A stretch of DNA of 64,000 bases from Amphirosellinia nigrospora. Lineage: Eukaryota > Ascomycota > Sordariomycetes > Xylariales > Xylariaceae. The DNA is taken from the NCBI GenBank assembly GCA_004123355.1, contig SCHM01000002.1, forward strand, positions 9,645,569-9,709,568, read 5' to 3'. The notes under the pieces are model-generated. The model searched no databases and had not been told where the DNA came from. It saw nothing but the letters and a program-made list of their open reading frames with translations. Both the position numbers and the translations under genes were made by a program. Shown here one piece after another: positions 13,144-25,820 of this stretch. Numbering within the stretch: the first letter of the stretch is position 1; each line of letters starts with the position of its first letter.

Positions 13144-15208
13144 AGGGTCTGTGCATCTTGCTTCCTTGCTCCAGTTGGGTTGCAGTTTTGAATTGGTGTT
13201 GCGGCATGTATTGATGTCTCTTAATTTTCAAATTCATCCCCTCTTTTTGCTTTCGGCACAATTGGCATTTAACAGAGTGGCCAGCTCTAGCAAGGAGTTA
13301 TGTCGGTATGAGCCAACTGAAACGCGGTTATGGATATTTGGGGCACACGCGGGCTACTGCGCTAATTCACCGAAACGAGAACACGACACGATAATAAGTC
13401 ATGAGACAGCATCATCTTTTACCAAAAGGAATCGATACGGCGGGCTATGAACACTTATTTAATAGTTGGGAGAGAGAATACAGCCAGATGGAGCCGTAGG
13501 CTACGTTCTTATGGAGGTTAAATTGAGTCTGGAAACGAGCTGCTCTCAATGTCCAGAGCAACAATTTCAGAATGATGGGATATAACGAGACTCAATCTGT
13601 ATAATGTTACTTCCCGATATCAGCTTGACACGGTTGAAACGATGACGATGCGTAGTTCACTGCGCATTGATTGGAGATTGTATCCTAGTAGGCATAGGCG
13701 CCCAGTTGTACATCAGATAGTATATGAGGCCACGCCTCTGCGAGTCGGAACGCCTCTCCCGATGTCGGCACATGTCGGGCTTGCCGCTTGGAGTTTGCTT
13801 GCGGTTTTACATATCGCTCGCTTCCAGCGTGAAAATTCCCTGTTTCCGGGTGGCCTCCAATCCGAACCTACCATATACCAGCGGCAAAGAACCAGAACAA
13901 ATAATCAATAAGAAAAAGAACTTTGTGGTGTCCACATCCCCCATGTTTATGACTTTGTGATTGAGTGATTTGATCCATAGTAGCCTCATCGGCTTACGTG
14001 ATGTCCTTTTGGAAGACATTCAGCTCCTTCTGACCTGCCTTCTCGGCTTATCAAAATTGCTTTCCATCATACTGCCAGACTAAGAATAGCAACATGATGT
14101 AGTACCCAGGTGGGGGTATTTGCGTGGGTTAGGTACTTGCCATAGGTAGACTAGGGTAGTGTCGAGGTATAGGTATGATAGGAGAAGACTACACGTAGTG
14201 GACGGGAGCAATGCAGGCTATGCAATCGTTACGATATAGACTAGGGCGAATCAAGGCCCGCACGAGTACACGAGGAGAATACTGCTTACCGTTAGGGTGG
14301 TTAGTGGTAGGTAAGTACGGCACGGGTACAGTACGTAAGTTAAAGCGCCAATGCAGAGGCGCGGGAACTTGAGAGAGTCTGCAGGCCCGAACCCGACTAA
14401 GCTCGTTACGGCTCTCCTTGCGGTCCGGCGTCCGAGGTTATTAATCCAAAATTGCGGGAGCAAGTTCTTTCGGGTGCGTTGTTTTTTTTTTCCATTCGGG
14501 AATACCCGCTTGGGCTCTGTGCTTTGTGCTTTTGCCTGTGATATCTATCATTTATCTTACGGCCTGCAGGAGCGGAGGGCAGATCAAGCTATTACTGGAC
14601 TAGGTACCGATGAACACACGTGTGAACGTTAGGGATTGCCGGCTATCGCGAGCAGGGGGGTACATTTGAAGCCGGTCTATTACACGTCGAGCAGATATCA
14701 ATTGCAGCCGAAGATAGCCTCACGTTGTGTTTTTTGTTTTGTTTTTTTTTTCTTTTCTTCTTGCCGGTCCACATCCCATAGAAGCGGTGTCGGTTAGAGT
14801 TCCCAAGCTTGAGCAAAGCTGAGGTACGCGAATGCCGTCGTGACGGGAAGTGGGCTTATTTCCGGCCTTGTTTATGGTTTGCCACCGCCGATTCCCGTTC
14901 GAGGTGTCAATGGAGCAAATCCCGACAGAATCCTCGGCTGCATAACTCGTTAGCGAGCAAAGTCTATGGGCTTATATTGACCTGTATAGAGGTCGGAGGA
15001 GAGGAGATCATGGCCTAATTGAAGCCCAACGTCTCCCTCGCCGGCGGGCGAATAGCCTATTGTAGAGAATATTATTCTAGGAAGAGGCAATGCTCCTTAT
15101 GTCTTGTAACCCCTGTGAAGCTGATGCCAACGCGGAGAGGCGGGAACAAGGAACTAGGAATCTCAAGTGGTTCGATATGTAGTCTAACCACGTAAGCCTC
15201 CGGTCCAT
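13144..15208. other. Intergenic stretch between convergent otubain and LipB genes
   Basis: No gene seen. It contains poly-T tracts near 14480-14490 and 14727-14752, and a TAGGTA/GGTAGG-rich patch at about 14100-14330. Open frames here are short and lack motifs. Confidence 0.5.
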
Positions 15209-16179
15209 TCATGTCTCAAGGCCACTGATGGGCTGAGCGGTGACGCGAAAGTCATCTCTGCTCTTGACCAAGGCACACAAGTCTTTCATGCTCTCTGTTA
15301 CGTCAAACTCGGCCCTACTACCATCATCCTTGTGCATCTTCAACCGGTTTATGAACTCAGACCGCCAAATATCAGCCAAGTTGTTTAACGCTACCTCATC
15401 ACCGCTCATTGTATTCGTACTGCTATTGAGGCCAAGTTCTGCGCATGCGCTCGTGACGCCGCGGTCCCCGAGCCACAGGCTACAATACGGCCCAGGGGTT
15501 CGTCTCTGCAGGCCCGGCCACCGGCGTGTTGTAGTTGATGGCAACGCCGAGGCCTGTGACGTGCCGGCGGAGGTGGACACCGAGGGCGGCGATCTTGCGC
15601 TCGTCCCCTCCGGCTTCTCTACCCCCGTCCTCTCTCTGCGAACCGTTAGACCGCACCCAGACACCCGGGTTGTCCGTGGTGAATCCAGCGAGACCCCACG
15701 CCTGCTCGATCGCAGCGATGGTTGTCTTCTCGAGGAGACACGCGTAGTCGCGGACGGACAGGTGTGGATGGAGGGGGAGTGCAGATCGATGACGGGCCAA
15801 ATGACCAGCTGGCCGGGGCCGTGATAGGTTGTGAGGCCGCCACGGGGCGCGTGGGTGATTGTGGGAAGGAAGAAGGCGGCTTTTCGCGGTTCAGGAAGAC
15901 CATCCGACGTCGGCACGAAAAGGGGCGACCGTAGCCGGGCAACCTCGCTCTCGGAAAGCGGCTCCGTCTGGCGCCGGCCGAGGGTGTAGGTCGGCGTGGG
16001 TGTGAAGCTGACGATGCTCGGCTGTGGCGCTGGTCCGCGAAAGGTTGGCGGCTGAGCCTTCCAAGCCAGAAGCTCCTGCTGCAGCACCGTCTGCACACTC
16101 GAGGCAAAAGCGTAGCTCGGGAACTGCGGGAGAAGAGCTCCGGGCTGGAGTGCAGTGTAAAGTGTCGGAAGGCTTTCAT
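15209..16179 (-). CDS. lipB: Octanoyl-[acyl-carrier-protein]:protein N-octanoyltransferase, interrupted by about four frameshifts
   Basis: Transfers the octanoyl group from mitochondrial acyl carrier protein to lipoyl domains, the first step of lipoate synthesis for pyruvate and 2-oxoglutarate dehydrogenases and the glycine cleavage system. The chosen ATG at 16179 gives MKAFRHFTLHSSP; no intron is needed. Family blocks in order: FTPTPTYTLGRRQ, PRGGLTTYHGPGQLVIWPVI, LSVRDYACLLE, GVWV, ERKIAALGVHLRRHVTGLGV with the conserved Lys, AINYNTPV, then IVACG carrying the catalytic-type Cys, and LGDRGVTS. These blocks lie in different frames, with switches near 16120-16143, 15760-15768, 15489-15493 and 15471-15475. 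At the last two sites one extra C in a short C run restores the conserved residues, suggesting homopolymer errors. The gene is convergent with the otubain gene. Confidence 0.85.
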
Positions 16180-16245
16180 GGTTGGCTGGGTGGCGAATGA
16201 AGCATGTTGTTCATTGGCATCAAGCCCGGCGAGGTTGGCGCTCAC

Positions 16246-18104
16246 TTAAAGGTATGATTCTACAATACTAAGGTAGCTAAGTTTAGCTTTAGCTCAGGCT
16301 TAGTCTGCTGCTGGCGGTCAGATGAGGGCGACAAACGAGAGTGCCAAGTGCCACCGGGATAGCGGTGTTAATGCCGAGCTTCGGCGATTGGCGGTTACTG
16401 AATTCGGTAAGTTATTTGGAGACGTGGGTACGGATCTCTCCAACCTCCGCAATGATACCACTGTACTTATACGGATGATACTACCTAACCTTAGGTAGCG
16501 TTAGTGCCTACCTAGCGATTATACAGAATATCTGTATAGAGCATCACGATCGGGGTAAGTGTGTATTGACAAAATACTACTACAGCGGCATCGTCGGGGC
16601 TATACAACAATAACACACAGTAGCAACAATCTAGACCCCAGGAAGCACAAAATGGCTAGTTGTACACCTCCCCCTTCCAATGTATATGTGCCCAGCATTG
16701 GCAAATGGTTGATTGGACGATAATCTCATCTCACTCAGTCCAACCGTTCCCGGCAATAATAATTTGGCATCAGCCGCAATGCCGGAGTGCTCTCGAAGAC
16801 CCAGCGATTCTCGTGGCGGGCCTAGATGGACGGGTGGATGGGTTGATGAGTGGGCATCGTCATCCGTGCCGTCGCGCCCTCTCACCACATGGAGAATCAA
16901 GCACATGACCAGTCCAAGCCGCAGGTATGCGCAAGCGTGTGACTAGAGGCCTGTTTCTCACCGCATTAGCACCCCACGCCGTCCGTTTCGTGGGACTTGG
17001 GCTCGGGGTGACTTTGGTGGTACAACCGAGTAAGCTGCATGGGTTCGGGCCAGAAGCGACCTCTTTGAGCTGTCATCCTCCTCCATTTGGGGAATCGGTG
17101 GAAGGGTGGAGGATGACAGGCCCCAAATGCCGGACCCCGGGTCTGGATTGTTCGGTCGGTCCCATGACGATGGTACTCCCGCTCGTGTCACCATCCTATA
17201 CCCTGAGTCTGACTGAGCTGGTTGACTTCACTCGTCTAGGAGTACCATGGCATCACAACCTCCGTCGTATGATCCTGTTATATCCTGAGTAGTGGATAAT
17301 ATTAGCTGACAGAATCCCTTTTGAGTGGGCGTAGGATGATATATTTTCAAAATCCACCAGATCCTCGTTTGCGGATCGTAAGATTCATTCTTGATTCATC
17401 TAGCAACCTTCTTCGCAAACAGTTTCCCACTTTCTATCGCCAATCTCAACTGGAGATCGAACGTGCCATTCCACAGCATGATAACGTAGCGACCGGCTTA
17501 CACACATTGGTGATCCCTTCATTCTCACTTCTCCAATAAGCTAGGAAATCTGGTCACGATGTTGCCCTGCCGCATAGTGAAACGAGTGGCCCCGAAAAGA
17601 CATCTGACAAACGTTACTTTGAAGTCAAGTCATTGTCAATATACCAGCAGTTACCTCGCTATGGAGGAATGTCCAGTACCTCTACTTATCCCGACTTCAG
17701 GGGTTGAAATAAGCGTCACCGAAACTAATCCTACCAAATCGAACCAAGTTGAAAATACGTATATGGGTATAGCGCCTAGCTAATGCTTACTAGCAAAAGC
17801 GCCGGTTTCTTGGACACCCACAATAGCCGTGATGCGAACTAGACTGGATGCCCCATATCAGAATGAGAGCCAATACGAGTCAGTCAACACGCTCGGGGTC
17901 CTACACTATTCACCTTCATGGCTTGTCATTGTCGCTTGAATTACTAGGACAGGGCTTTGGTGATTTGGCCTTGCTGATGATAGTCATCACTTCCTTTTAG
18001 GTTAGGTAGTATTCTTACCTGAGGGGCCGACGGGAACCCGCCTAAATTTTCCGGACTCGACACCGATGTACGATCTGTGCATGCACTTCGGTACCGAGCT
18101 GGTT
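16246..18104. other. Intergenic stretch upstream of the retrotransposon
   Basis: No supportable gene. TAGGTA-type motifs cluster at 16260-16520. A pair of interleaved perfect inverted repeats lies at 17070-17129 (separate entry). Several short frames on both strands lack motifs and splice support. Confidence 0.5.
17070..17129. repeat. Two interleaved perfect inverted repeats (pseudoknot-type arrangement)
   Basis: Arm A, CTGTCATCCTCC (17070-17081), has its exact reverse complement at 17108-17119. Arm B, CATTTGGGG (17084-17092), has its exact reverse complement at 17121-17129. The order A-B-a-b is that of an H-type pseudoknot with 12-bp and 9-bp stems. Both pairs were read directly from the sequence; any function is unknown. 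Confidence 0.75.
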
Positions 18105-18109
18105 GGTGC
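18105..18109 (+). repeat. 5' target-site duplication (GGTGC) of the LTR element
   Basis: GGTGC directly before the 5' LTR is repeated exactly at 24445-24449, directly after the 3' LTR. A 5-bp duplication is typical of LTR-retrotransposon integration. Confidence 0.85.
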
Positions 18110-18245
18110 TGTCACGATGTGAGTAGTCGGTGAAACCTATAAACAAAAAGCGTATGTATATATAGATAAAACTAGTTATTATTGGCCGATAAATCCTTTA
18201 CGCAATAATAAAAGTTATATTTACCTTTTACTAAAGGTCCTGACA
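18110..18245 (+). repeat. 5' LTR (136 bp)
   Basis: Begins TGTCA and ends TGACA, a perfect terminal inverted repeat. It aligns end to end with 24311-24444. Nearly all differences are C/T or G/A transitions, plus small length changes in a TA run and near the TTTACC stretch. For a Ty3/gypsy element the LTR is short. Confidence 0.9.
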
Positions 18246-19899
18246 GTTTATTGCGCCTTATTATTTGAAAATTCTATTTTATACGACTTTTAATAAAGGG
18301 CATTATAAACTTATAAACATTAGAGATATAAATTTACTATAGGACTACTAATATTAAAATATTAGTTATAAAAATATATAAAAAAATATAATAGACCGCT
18401 AGATTGCGAAACTACTAGTATTAAAGCATACGTTATAAAATATAAAGAAATTATTTAAAAAAAACATTAAAGTTATAAAAACTATTTAAAAATAAAGAAA
18501 ACAATAGCTAATAAAATATTAGCTTACTAGGCTATAACTTAATATAAAACTTATTATGTTGTTAGTAATAGCTTTTTTAAAAGGACAAAAAGGATCGGAC
18601 GAGGCAAAAACCTTTTTATAAATTACCGACTATTATACTATATTAATTATATTAATTAGATCGCCTAATTATTTTATCTATTTTGCCTATTTAAGCATAT
18701 AATATTCTTACGAACTTTATTAAAATAAAAACTTTAACTTTACTACTTACTATAAAAAACTTAAACGTTTTACCGCTAGTAAGCATTGAAATGTTTTTTA
18801 TAAATAATTATTTAAACTTTTTCGAAATATTATTTAAAAAAAATATAAATAGCAACTTTTAACCGCTTTTTAATATATTAAACATAAGCTTAAACGCGGG
18901 AGTATAACTAACCGACTTTTTAATATTATCGAATTTAATATTATAAATTTTAAGTATTAAATAATATAGCATTAAAATAAAGCAAAAACTTAGGCAAACT
19001 AAATAGCGGCGCTTTTTTAAAACCTTGCTAAAGTTTTAAAAAAAATAACTATATTTTAAAAATAAGCCGCCGTACTAATATACTTATATAAAAACAAAAT
19101 TAATAATTTTATAAGTTCGATAGTAAAAATAAAAACCTAACGAAATAATAAATAAAGTTTAAATTATAAAAACAAGTTATAAACTTAAGCTTTAGGTTAA
19201 AAAAAAAAATATATAACTAATTATAATTATATTTTATACGCTGTTTTTAAGCTTAAAAGGTTAGCTAAGCTAATAGTTAACTTATATTTAATTAATATAT
19301 ATATTAATTTAGAAAATAATATAAATTAGCTATAAAAATAGTTAAAGATTTTTTTAATATATTAAAGAAATAATAATAATATTAATAAAATGGTTTAAGC
19401 TTTAAAAAAAATAAATAATTATTTTTAATAAAATCGATTATTTAACGTTTTTTAGCTAATTTTATAAAACTCGCTAAAAATTTTAACTTAAATAATTTTA
19501 ATAAAATATTAAAATTAAAGATATAAATAAATAATAAAATATAATTTGCGCTAGTTAATATATATTTAAAGCTATTAGCTAATAATTTCGAAAAATAAAT
19601 AAAATTATTCTAGTTTTTAACGGAAAACTTAATAAACTTATAATATTATAAAAATATTAAAAGTAAAGGTTTTTTAATAATAAGCTAAACAATTAATCGA
19701 ATACTCTTAATATTAATAATTTTTATTAATTTAAAACTAATAAAAAATATCTGCTTATAAAATAGCGTTAATTGATATTTTTTCGGTAGCTAATAGAACT
19801 AACTATTTATTTAAAGAAAATATTTTATATAAGGATAAAAATAAAAACGTTATATTTAAACGCGATAGATTTCGATAAAATAAACGTTAAACGGCTATT

Positions 19900-19985
19900 T
19901 ATTATAAAAAAATAAAAGCGGATTAATAAAGAATATTTATATTATAAAAAAGATAGCTATATAAAATAGGACTGTTTAAATAAAA
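19900..19985 (+). pseudogene. Possible gag zinc-knuckle remnant
   Basis: Around 19935-19975 a frame reads YYKKDSYIK, a stop, then DC. This could derive from a Cys/His knuckle by TGT-to-TAT and CAT-to-TAT changes. The position before reverse transcriptase fits gag. The match is weak and not all four ligands can be assigned. Confidence 0.25.
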
Positions 19986-21319
19986 AAAATATATATGCTA
20001 AAAAAGTATAAAAATAGCGCTTAATTATAACGCTACTAGTATTAAACCGGGGTTTTTAAACTAATAATTTTTTTAAACATAGCTAAATAATAAGGTTTTT
20101 TTATAAAGCTTATATAATATAGGCAAATAATATCGATTAATAAAATAATACGAGCGTAAAAGAAAGTAATAGTTATAGTTATAACGGAGGTAATTTAAAA
20201 GCTTAGGCTTTAGAGATGACTTTAGCTAAAGCGGTAATAAAAAAGCCGATATTTTATATTTAAACTCGATAAATACTAAAAAAAACTTATTTATATTAAA
20301 CGTTATTTTATTATAAACTTATTATAAAATAATATTACGTTTAAATGTTTTAGTTAATTTAAAATGTACGGTATAAGTTTTTTTAATATAAAATTAGCCG
20401 AGGAAAAAAGCTTGTATATAAAAAACTTAACTAATTAAAAGAACTTTAGCTAGTGAATAAAAATAAAATAAGAAATATAATATATTATGTTAAAATTATA
20501 ATAAATATTAATAATTATATAAAAAAGCTAACTGTTTTTTTAGTATTAAACGGGAATATATTTTTAATACTAGGGTTTTTTAGCTTTATAATTATAACTT
20601 TTATGTAAATTGGTTTTCCGGAAAAGTAATTTTTAATTTAGAAAAATGTATGTATTATTGCTTATTTAAAATCTTGCGGGTATTTATTTTATAGCGAGCT
20701 GGGTATAAGAGACCTTTACTAGCTTTATATTTTAAACGCTACTTAGGGTTAATTAAGATTAAAGACTTTATAGCAAGGATAAATAATATTAAATTTGTTT
20801 CGGCGATAAATTTTGCTATATTTTATAAGTAAAAAAATATAATAATAGTATAAATTATAATAAATAGTTTAAGCTATATAGCAAATTTAAAACTATTAAA
20901 ACTGTTAAATATCCCGGTAAAAAAAATACGAGTAATTTTTAACGCCGAAAGTAACCTGGAAAAATATAAAAATAAACTAAACGAAAAATATTATAGCTTT
21001 ATAAATAAGATATAAAAAAGGATTTTTTTATTGTATAATATAAAAAATATTAATAAGTTTATAAAAAAAAGCTTTAGTTATTAAAGAATATATTATAAAA
21101 TATTTATTATTAAAATATTATAATTTTATCGACGTATTTTTTTTTTAAAAATAAAAGAACTTTTTTTATATTAAATATATAATTATAAAATAAACTTAAA
21201 TAAAAAATAAAACTATTTAATTTTAAAAATAGGCCGTAGTTTTAAGAAAAACTAAAAATAATTAAGAAATTTTTTGATAAATATTTTAATATAAAGTTTA
21301 TTAAACTGTCCAAATTTTT

Positions 21320-21700
21320 AGCTGCTACTTTATTTTTATTAGTAAAAAAGCCTAGGGGTAATATTTAAGTTTGTGTAAATTATAAAAGTTTAAACAATAT
21401 TATTATAAAAAATTAATATTTATTATTATTTATTAAAGAAATATTTGATATATTTTGCTACGTTAAATATTATATAAAAATGGATATTATTATTTTTAAT
21501 TATATTAAAATAGCTAAAGGTAATAAGTGGAAAATAGCGTTATTATTAGGTTTAAGTTTTATAAAATAATAATAATATTTTTTAGCTTATATAATGCGCT
21601 TAGTATTTTTTAGCGCTATATTAATGATGTTTTTTATAATTTTTGTAAAAGTTCGCGTTGGCGTATTTAAATAATGTATTAATTTATTCGAAAATATTAT
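21320..21700 (+). pseudogene. Reverse transcriptase remnant of the gypsy element
   Basis: Readable blocks include LFLLVKKPRGN, CVNYKSLNNI, KYYIKMDIIIFNYIKIAKG and KWKIALLLGL, matching the fingers/palm of Ty3/gypsy reverse transcriptases. The catalytic YxDD box reads YLNN at 21664-21675 (TAT TTA AAT AAT), followed by VLIYSK. Both Asp codons have become Asn by G-to-A change, so the enzyme would be dead even without the stops. Confidence 0.85.
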
Positions 21701-22779
21701 TTAAGTATTAAATATACGTTAAAAAAATCCTCGAAGCGCTAAAGGAAATAAGATTATAAATTAATATTAATAAGTATGAATTTTATATTATAAAAACTAA
21801 ATATTTAAGATTTATTATTTTTATTAGGGGTATATTTATAAATAAAGCTAAAGTAATAGTAATATAAGTTTAAGTTAAACTTAATTATAAAAATAACGTA
21901 AAAAAATTAAGGATTTATAACGGTTTTTTAGGTTTGTAAATTATTATAAACGATTTATTAAAGGCTTTTTAAAAATAGCTATATTATTAATAAATTTTTT
22001 AAGTAAGTTATTATAATGGAATTAAATTAAGTAATATTCCGATAGTTTTTAAGCTTTAAAAAAAGTATTTATTATTATATTAGTGTTTAAATATTTCGAC
22101 TTAAATAAGAAAATAGTTATAAAAATAAACGCGTTAAATTAAGCAACGGGGGAATATTATTTTAATATAATAATTATAGTAAATTGTACCCGGTTATATA
22201 TTTTTTTTTTAAGTATACTTTAATTAAAGCAAATTATGAGATTTATAATAAAAAACTTTTAATAATTATAAAAGCTTTTAAAAAATAATAACTAAAACTA
22301 TAAAGTATAATATAATTTAAATAATAATAGATTATAAAAACTTATAATATTTTATAATAATTAAGATGTTAAATTAACGGCAAGTAAAGTGGTTAAAATT
22401 TTTTAGCTAATTTAATTTCTAAATAGTATATAAACTAGGATTAAAAGCTATAAAACCGGATATATTAAATAGAAAGCCGAACGATATAAGCGATAAAGGA
22501 AACTTTATTGATTTATAAGTTATATTTTGATTATAATAATTATTTTTTAATAATAAGCTTTTTAAAAGTTTTGCTATAAAGTTTATATATTAATATTATA
22601 TTTATATATTAACGATATTATTAATATAGCTTATAAAAACTTGATAATTGTTTAAAAAGTGGTAGACTATATAATATACTAGGAGGTATAGATACGTAAA
22701 TTTAAAAGCTATATAAGAATACTATTTTTAGAGTGCTGCTTTATTGAAGGTTAAATATATTTCGGTGATCGATTTTTTT

Positions 22780-23400
22780 TGCCGGAGGTTAATAACTTAT
22801 AAATTTAAGCTATATATAAATTATATAACTTTTTAACTAGTAGTTACGCTAAAAAACTAAAAACAATAGAAGTAATAATACGATTTTACTAGTTTAGGTA
22901 TATATAAAATGTTATTATTTATATAAAAGGTTGCTATATTTAAAAAAGCGAAAATGTTAAAACGAATGCTATAAAGTTTATTAAAGTTTTTATTAATATT
23001 GTTTAAAGCCTAGGGTAATATTTTTATCGATTATATAGTAAGATTGCTTATATATTATTATTATAGTAAAATATATTTAAATATTTTTATAATCGTTAAC
23101 CGATTTATAAAAATAAGATATTTTATTTTATATAAAATAATTAATATTATTAAATTAATTAACGCGTTTATTATAAGAATTTATAGCTTTATAAAATATT
23201 AAAATTATAATTTTTAATAAAAAAGCGTAGTTTATATTAAAATTTTAAATACGGTTATTTTACCGGCTAGGGGTAATATTAAAACTTTCGATAACGTATT
23301 ACTTTTAAATAAACAAGCAAATAAAATTAGCGAACTAAATATTAAAGCAATATTTTAGGATTTATGTTTTTTATAACTAAAACGACTAAGTAAATTAGTT
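22780..23400 (+). pseudogene. Integrase remnant of the gypsy element
   Basis: A zinc-binding region is visible near 22850-22960 (KTIEVIIRFY, then VIIYIKGCYI). The start of the catalytic core follows near 23026-23130 (IDYIVRL, then IFIIVNRFIKIRYFI), in the pattern D-F/Y-I-V-G-L-P and V-D-R-F/L-T-K of Ty3/gypsy integrases. Multiple in-frame stops are present. Confidence 0.7.
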
Positions 23401-24310
23401 ACTACTAGTAAAATTTGTATTAAATAATATAATTTCGAATATAATAAAAGTTATACCGTTTATTAATTATAAATTTAACTTTAGGATTAATATTAAACTG
23501 CTTAAACTACGGCTATTTAAAGCATTTAAGCGGAATATTATAAAATAAAATAAAGTAAACATTATAGCAAAAATAATATAAGAAATATTAAATAATTTAA
23601 AAATAAATAATATATAACGCAAAAATTTTATTAACGTTTTAATAATATTAAACGTATAGATTTGCTAGTATATAAAAAAGCAAGTATATTTAGCTAAACA
23701 TAAAGAATTTAATTATCGAAAAAAAAGCTAAAAAGTTAATAGATAAATAAATAAGCTTATATAAAATTTTTAAAACTTATAAAAAAATTTGCTTTTTAAA
23801 GTTAAAGCATTTATTGCTTCGGGTTTTTTTATAGTTTATTATTTTTAGATTTAAGCTATAACTACTAAAATATTTAAAAAATAAAAAACTATTAACGTAA
23901 AAGCCCGCATAAAGGATAACGGCTTAGTTATTATCGATATAAAAAAAAAATAAAAGTAAAAGTAGCTTTGCTATAAAGTATTAAATAGTAAAATAAAAAA
24001 CGGAAGTTTGTAGTACTTAGTTAACTAAGCGTATTATAACTTTATTTAGTAACTATTATATAATTTAAAAGGATATAATTATTATTTTTAGAAGTTTTAT
24101 AGTAGCGAGCTATTAAAACTTAGCTTTTTACGATAGTATAACGAAAAGAAAGCGATATAATAAAAAGTAGTTTATAAAAATAAAAGCATTTCGGACCTAG
24201 AAACGGAGATTATAAATAAAAGCGACAACTTACTTAATAATATATATATTATATCTAGCGACGAAAATTATTAGCTTTATTCGTAACAAAAAAGCTAAAA
24301 AAAAGAGTAC

Positions 24311-24444
24311 TATTATAATATAAATAGTCGGTAAAGCTTATAGACAAAGAGCGTATATATATAGATAGAGACTAGTTATTATTGGCCGATAGATCCTTTG
24401 CGCAATAACAAGAGTTATATTTACCCCTACCAGAGGTCTTAACA
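24311..24444 (+). repeat. 3' LTR (134 bp)
   Basis: Starts TATTATAATATAAATAG where the 5' LTR has TGTCACGATGTGAGTAG; every difference in these 17 bases is G-to-A or C-to-T. It ends TTAACA where the 5' LTR has CTGACA. Elsewhere the 3' copy keeps G/C at sites that are A/T in the 5' copy, so the two copies were mutated independently. Confidence 0.9.
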
Positions 24445-24449
24445 GGTGC
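24445..24449 (+). repeat. 3' target-site duplication (GGTGC)
   Basis: Exact copy of the five bases at 18105-18109, immediately after the 3' LTR. Confidence 0.85.
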
Positions 24450-25699
24450 TATATCTCGTAGGATTCTTAAACGGTTTTTGTTCGATTTTAGATGGCTAAA
24501 CTGAAAGTACTTATATGATCATGCCCGAGGCGGAGGGCGGAGCCGCCGACCGTGCCTTTTTTTGTTAGATACTTGTAGACCGAAGACGAAAATGACTAAC
24601 GAATTAAGAGACGAGATGGGAGCATGAATCCGATTGGCGGTACATTATTGTCACCTTCCGTCGAAACCCCAGGTTTAATGAATTATTACATAATTCGTAT
24701 TTTACACTAAGAATGTTCTGGAGATAGGTTTAAGATGAAGAGAGAGGAGATGATACGAATGACATAAATTTCATTCTAATAGCATATCCAAATATTACAC
24801 CTAAACTTGTGGTAACGCCGTAAAGCTTTGGTTAAAGTGTCATTGAAGCCTTGAGTAAACTAGGGTCCCGTAGACGTTTGTATGGTATTAGTTATTATAG
24901 ATCTTTTGAGACTTTTTACTAGAAGCACCGAAGTTGAACACGAGATTATGAAAATTAATTGAAATAAAAAGGTACGCAGAATGTGAAATTGTGAAGCGAG
25001 TTAATAAGTCTTTGCGAGCGTTATAGATGTAGTGAGTATTAATTACTATGGAGCTCGATGAAGTAGTTAAATGATCCTGAAATTATACCGCTATTTAAGA
25101 GGTTGCTAGGACATAAGCAAATATTTATAGAATTTGATCGTTATCTTATAATGTAGAATTTAATTTTAATATATTCGAGGCCCTAACTTAATATAGTTTT
25201 GTTATGTGAACCGTATTAATACGATGTATAATGCCATATTCTATAGAGTAAATGCACGAGAGTATATCTGCTAGGATGGTATAATCTAAATATCTGATCA
25301 CTTCAAGTTTTTACTTAAACCGTATTAAGATAAGACGAGATTATAATCCTATAAAACCATGTATATAGTTAGTCTCTTTGTCCTAATGTGCTTAAACCAC
25401 TGCCTTTAGCCTTATGTGTCTGGGTTCTAGCGTTCCTGGCAGCGGTCAAACATTTTCTGCGAAACTTGGCTAGATCTACTATCATTAAATAACGGATTAT
25501 ATCCTCAAAAACAACATATGCTATCAAGCTTCCTTCTCGGATTTACTTCTAGTTATTTGTCGTGCCTCTAGGTATATCATAGCCAATAGTGGTAGTGTTT
25601 AGATCACCATACACACACCCCTCTCAATAGCCCCGTGTCTACGACTCTAGCTTCGTGATACTTTCTTTCCCCCCTTTTTACAAAAAGAAAGGGAGGAGA

Positions 25700-25820
25700 G
25701 GGTAGTGCCAGGAAACAGGGATCTAAGCACAAAGAGACTCTCTGTATATAGTCAAGTAGTCACATAGAGCCCACGGAGATGACTTCACTGGTCCTCTATG
25801 CAACAACAGATGTTTACACC
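25700..25820 (-). repeat. Dispersed repeat, copy 1 (inverted)
   Basis: Its reverse complement contains TGTTGCA, CCGTGG, CTAT and TTGACTATATAC followed by GTCTCTTTGTGC, in the same order as copies at 26668-26790 and 36600-36710. Similarity is partial, by eye. Confidence 0.4.

Larger units (their letters stand above)
18110..24444 (+). mobile_element. RIP-degraded Ty3/gypsy LTR retrotransposon (6335 bp)
   Basis: Two LTRs in direct orientation bound a very AT-rich interior with no long open frame. Translating through stops on the plus strand recovers the Ty3/gypsy order: a possible gag region near 19600-20000, reverse transcriptase at about 21320-21700, RNase H at about 22050-22300 (ANYEIYNKKLLIIIKAF) and integrase at about 22780-23400. 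Reverse transcriptase before integrase is the gypsy order, not copia. A purine-rich tract at about 24285-24308 sits where the polypurine tract belongs. Stops and active-site changes fit G-to-A and C-to-T transitions, the mark of repeat-induced point mutation in ascomycetes. The element cannot encode working proteins. A possible chromodomain-like end near 24040-24090 is too damaged to call. Confidence 0.9.

Noticed and set aside
16927-17292. 121-codon plus-strand open frame over the interleaved inverted repeats
   Set aside because: No recognisable domain and no consistent start or splice signals; the inverted repeats are the only real structure there.
24030-24100. Possible chromodomain at the end of the gypsy polyprotein
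   Set aside because: Fragments such as YLV and LKGYNYYF appear in different frames, but the match depends on assuming several mutations; not reliable.
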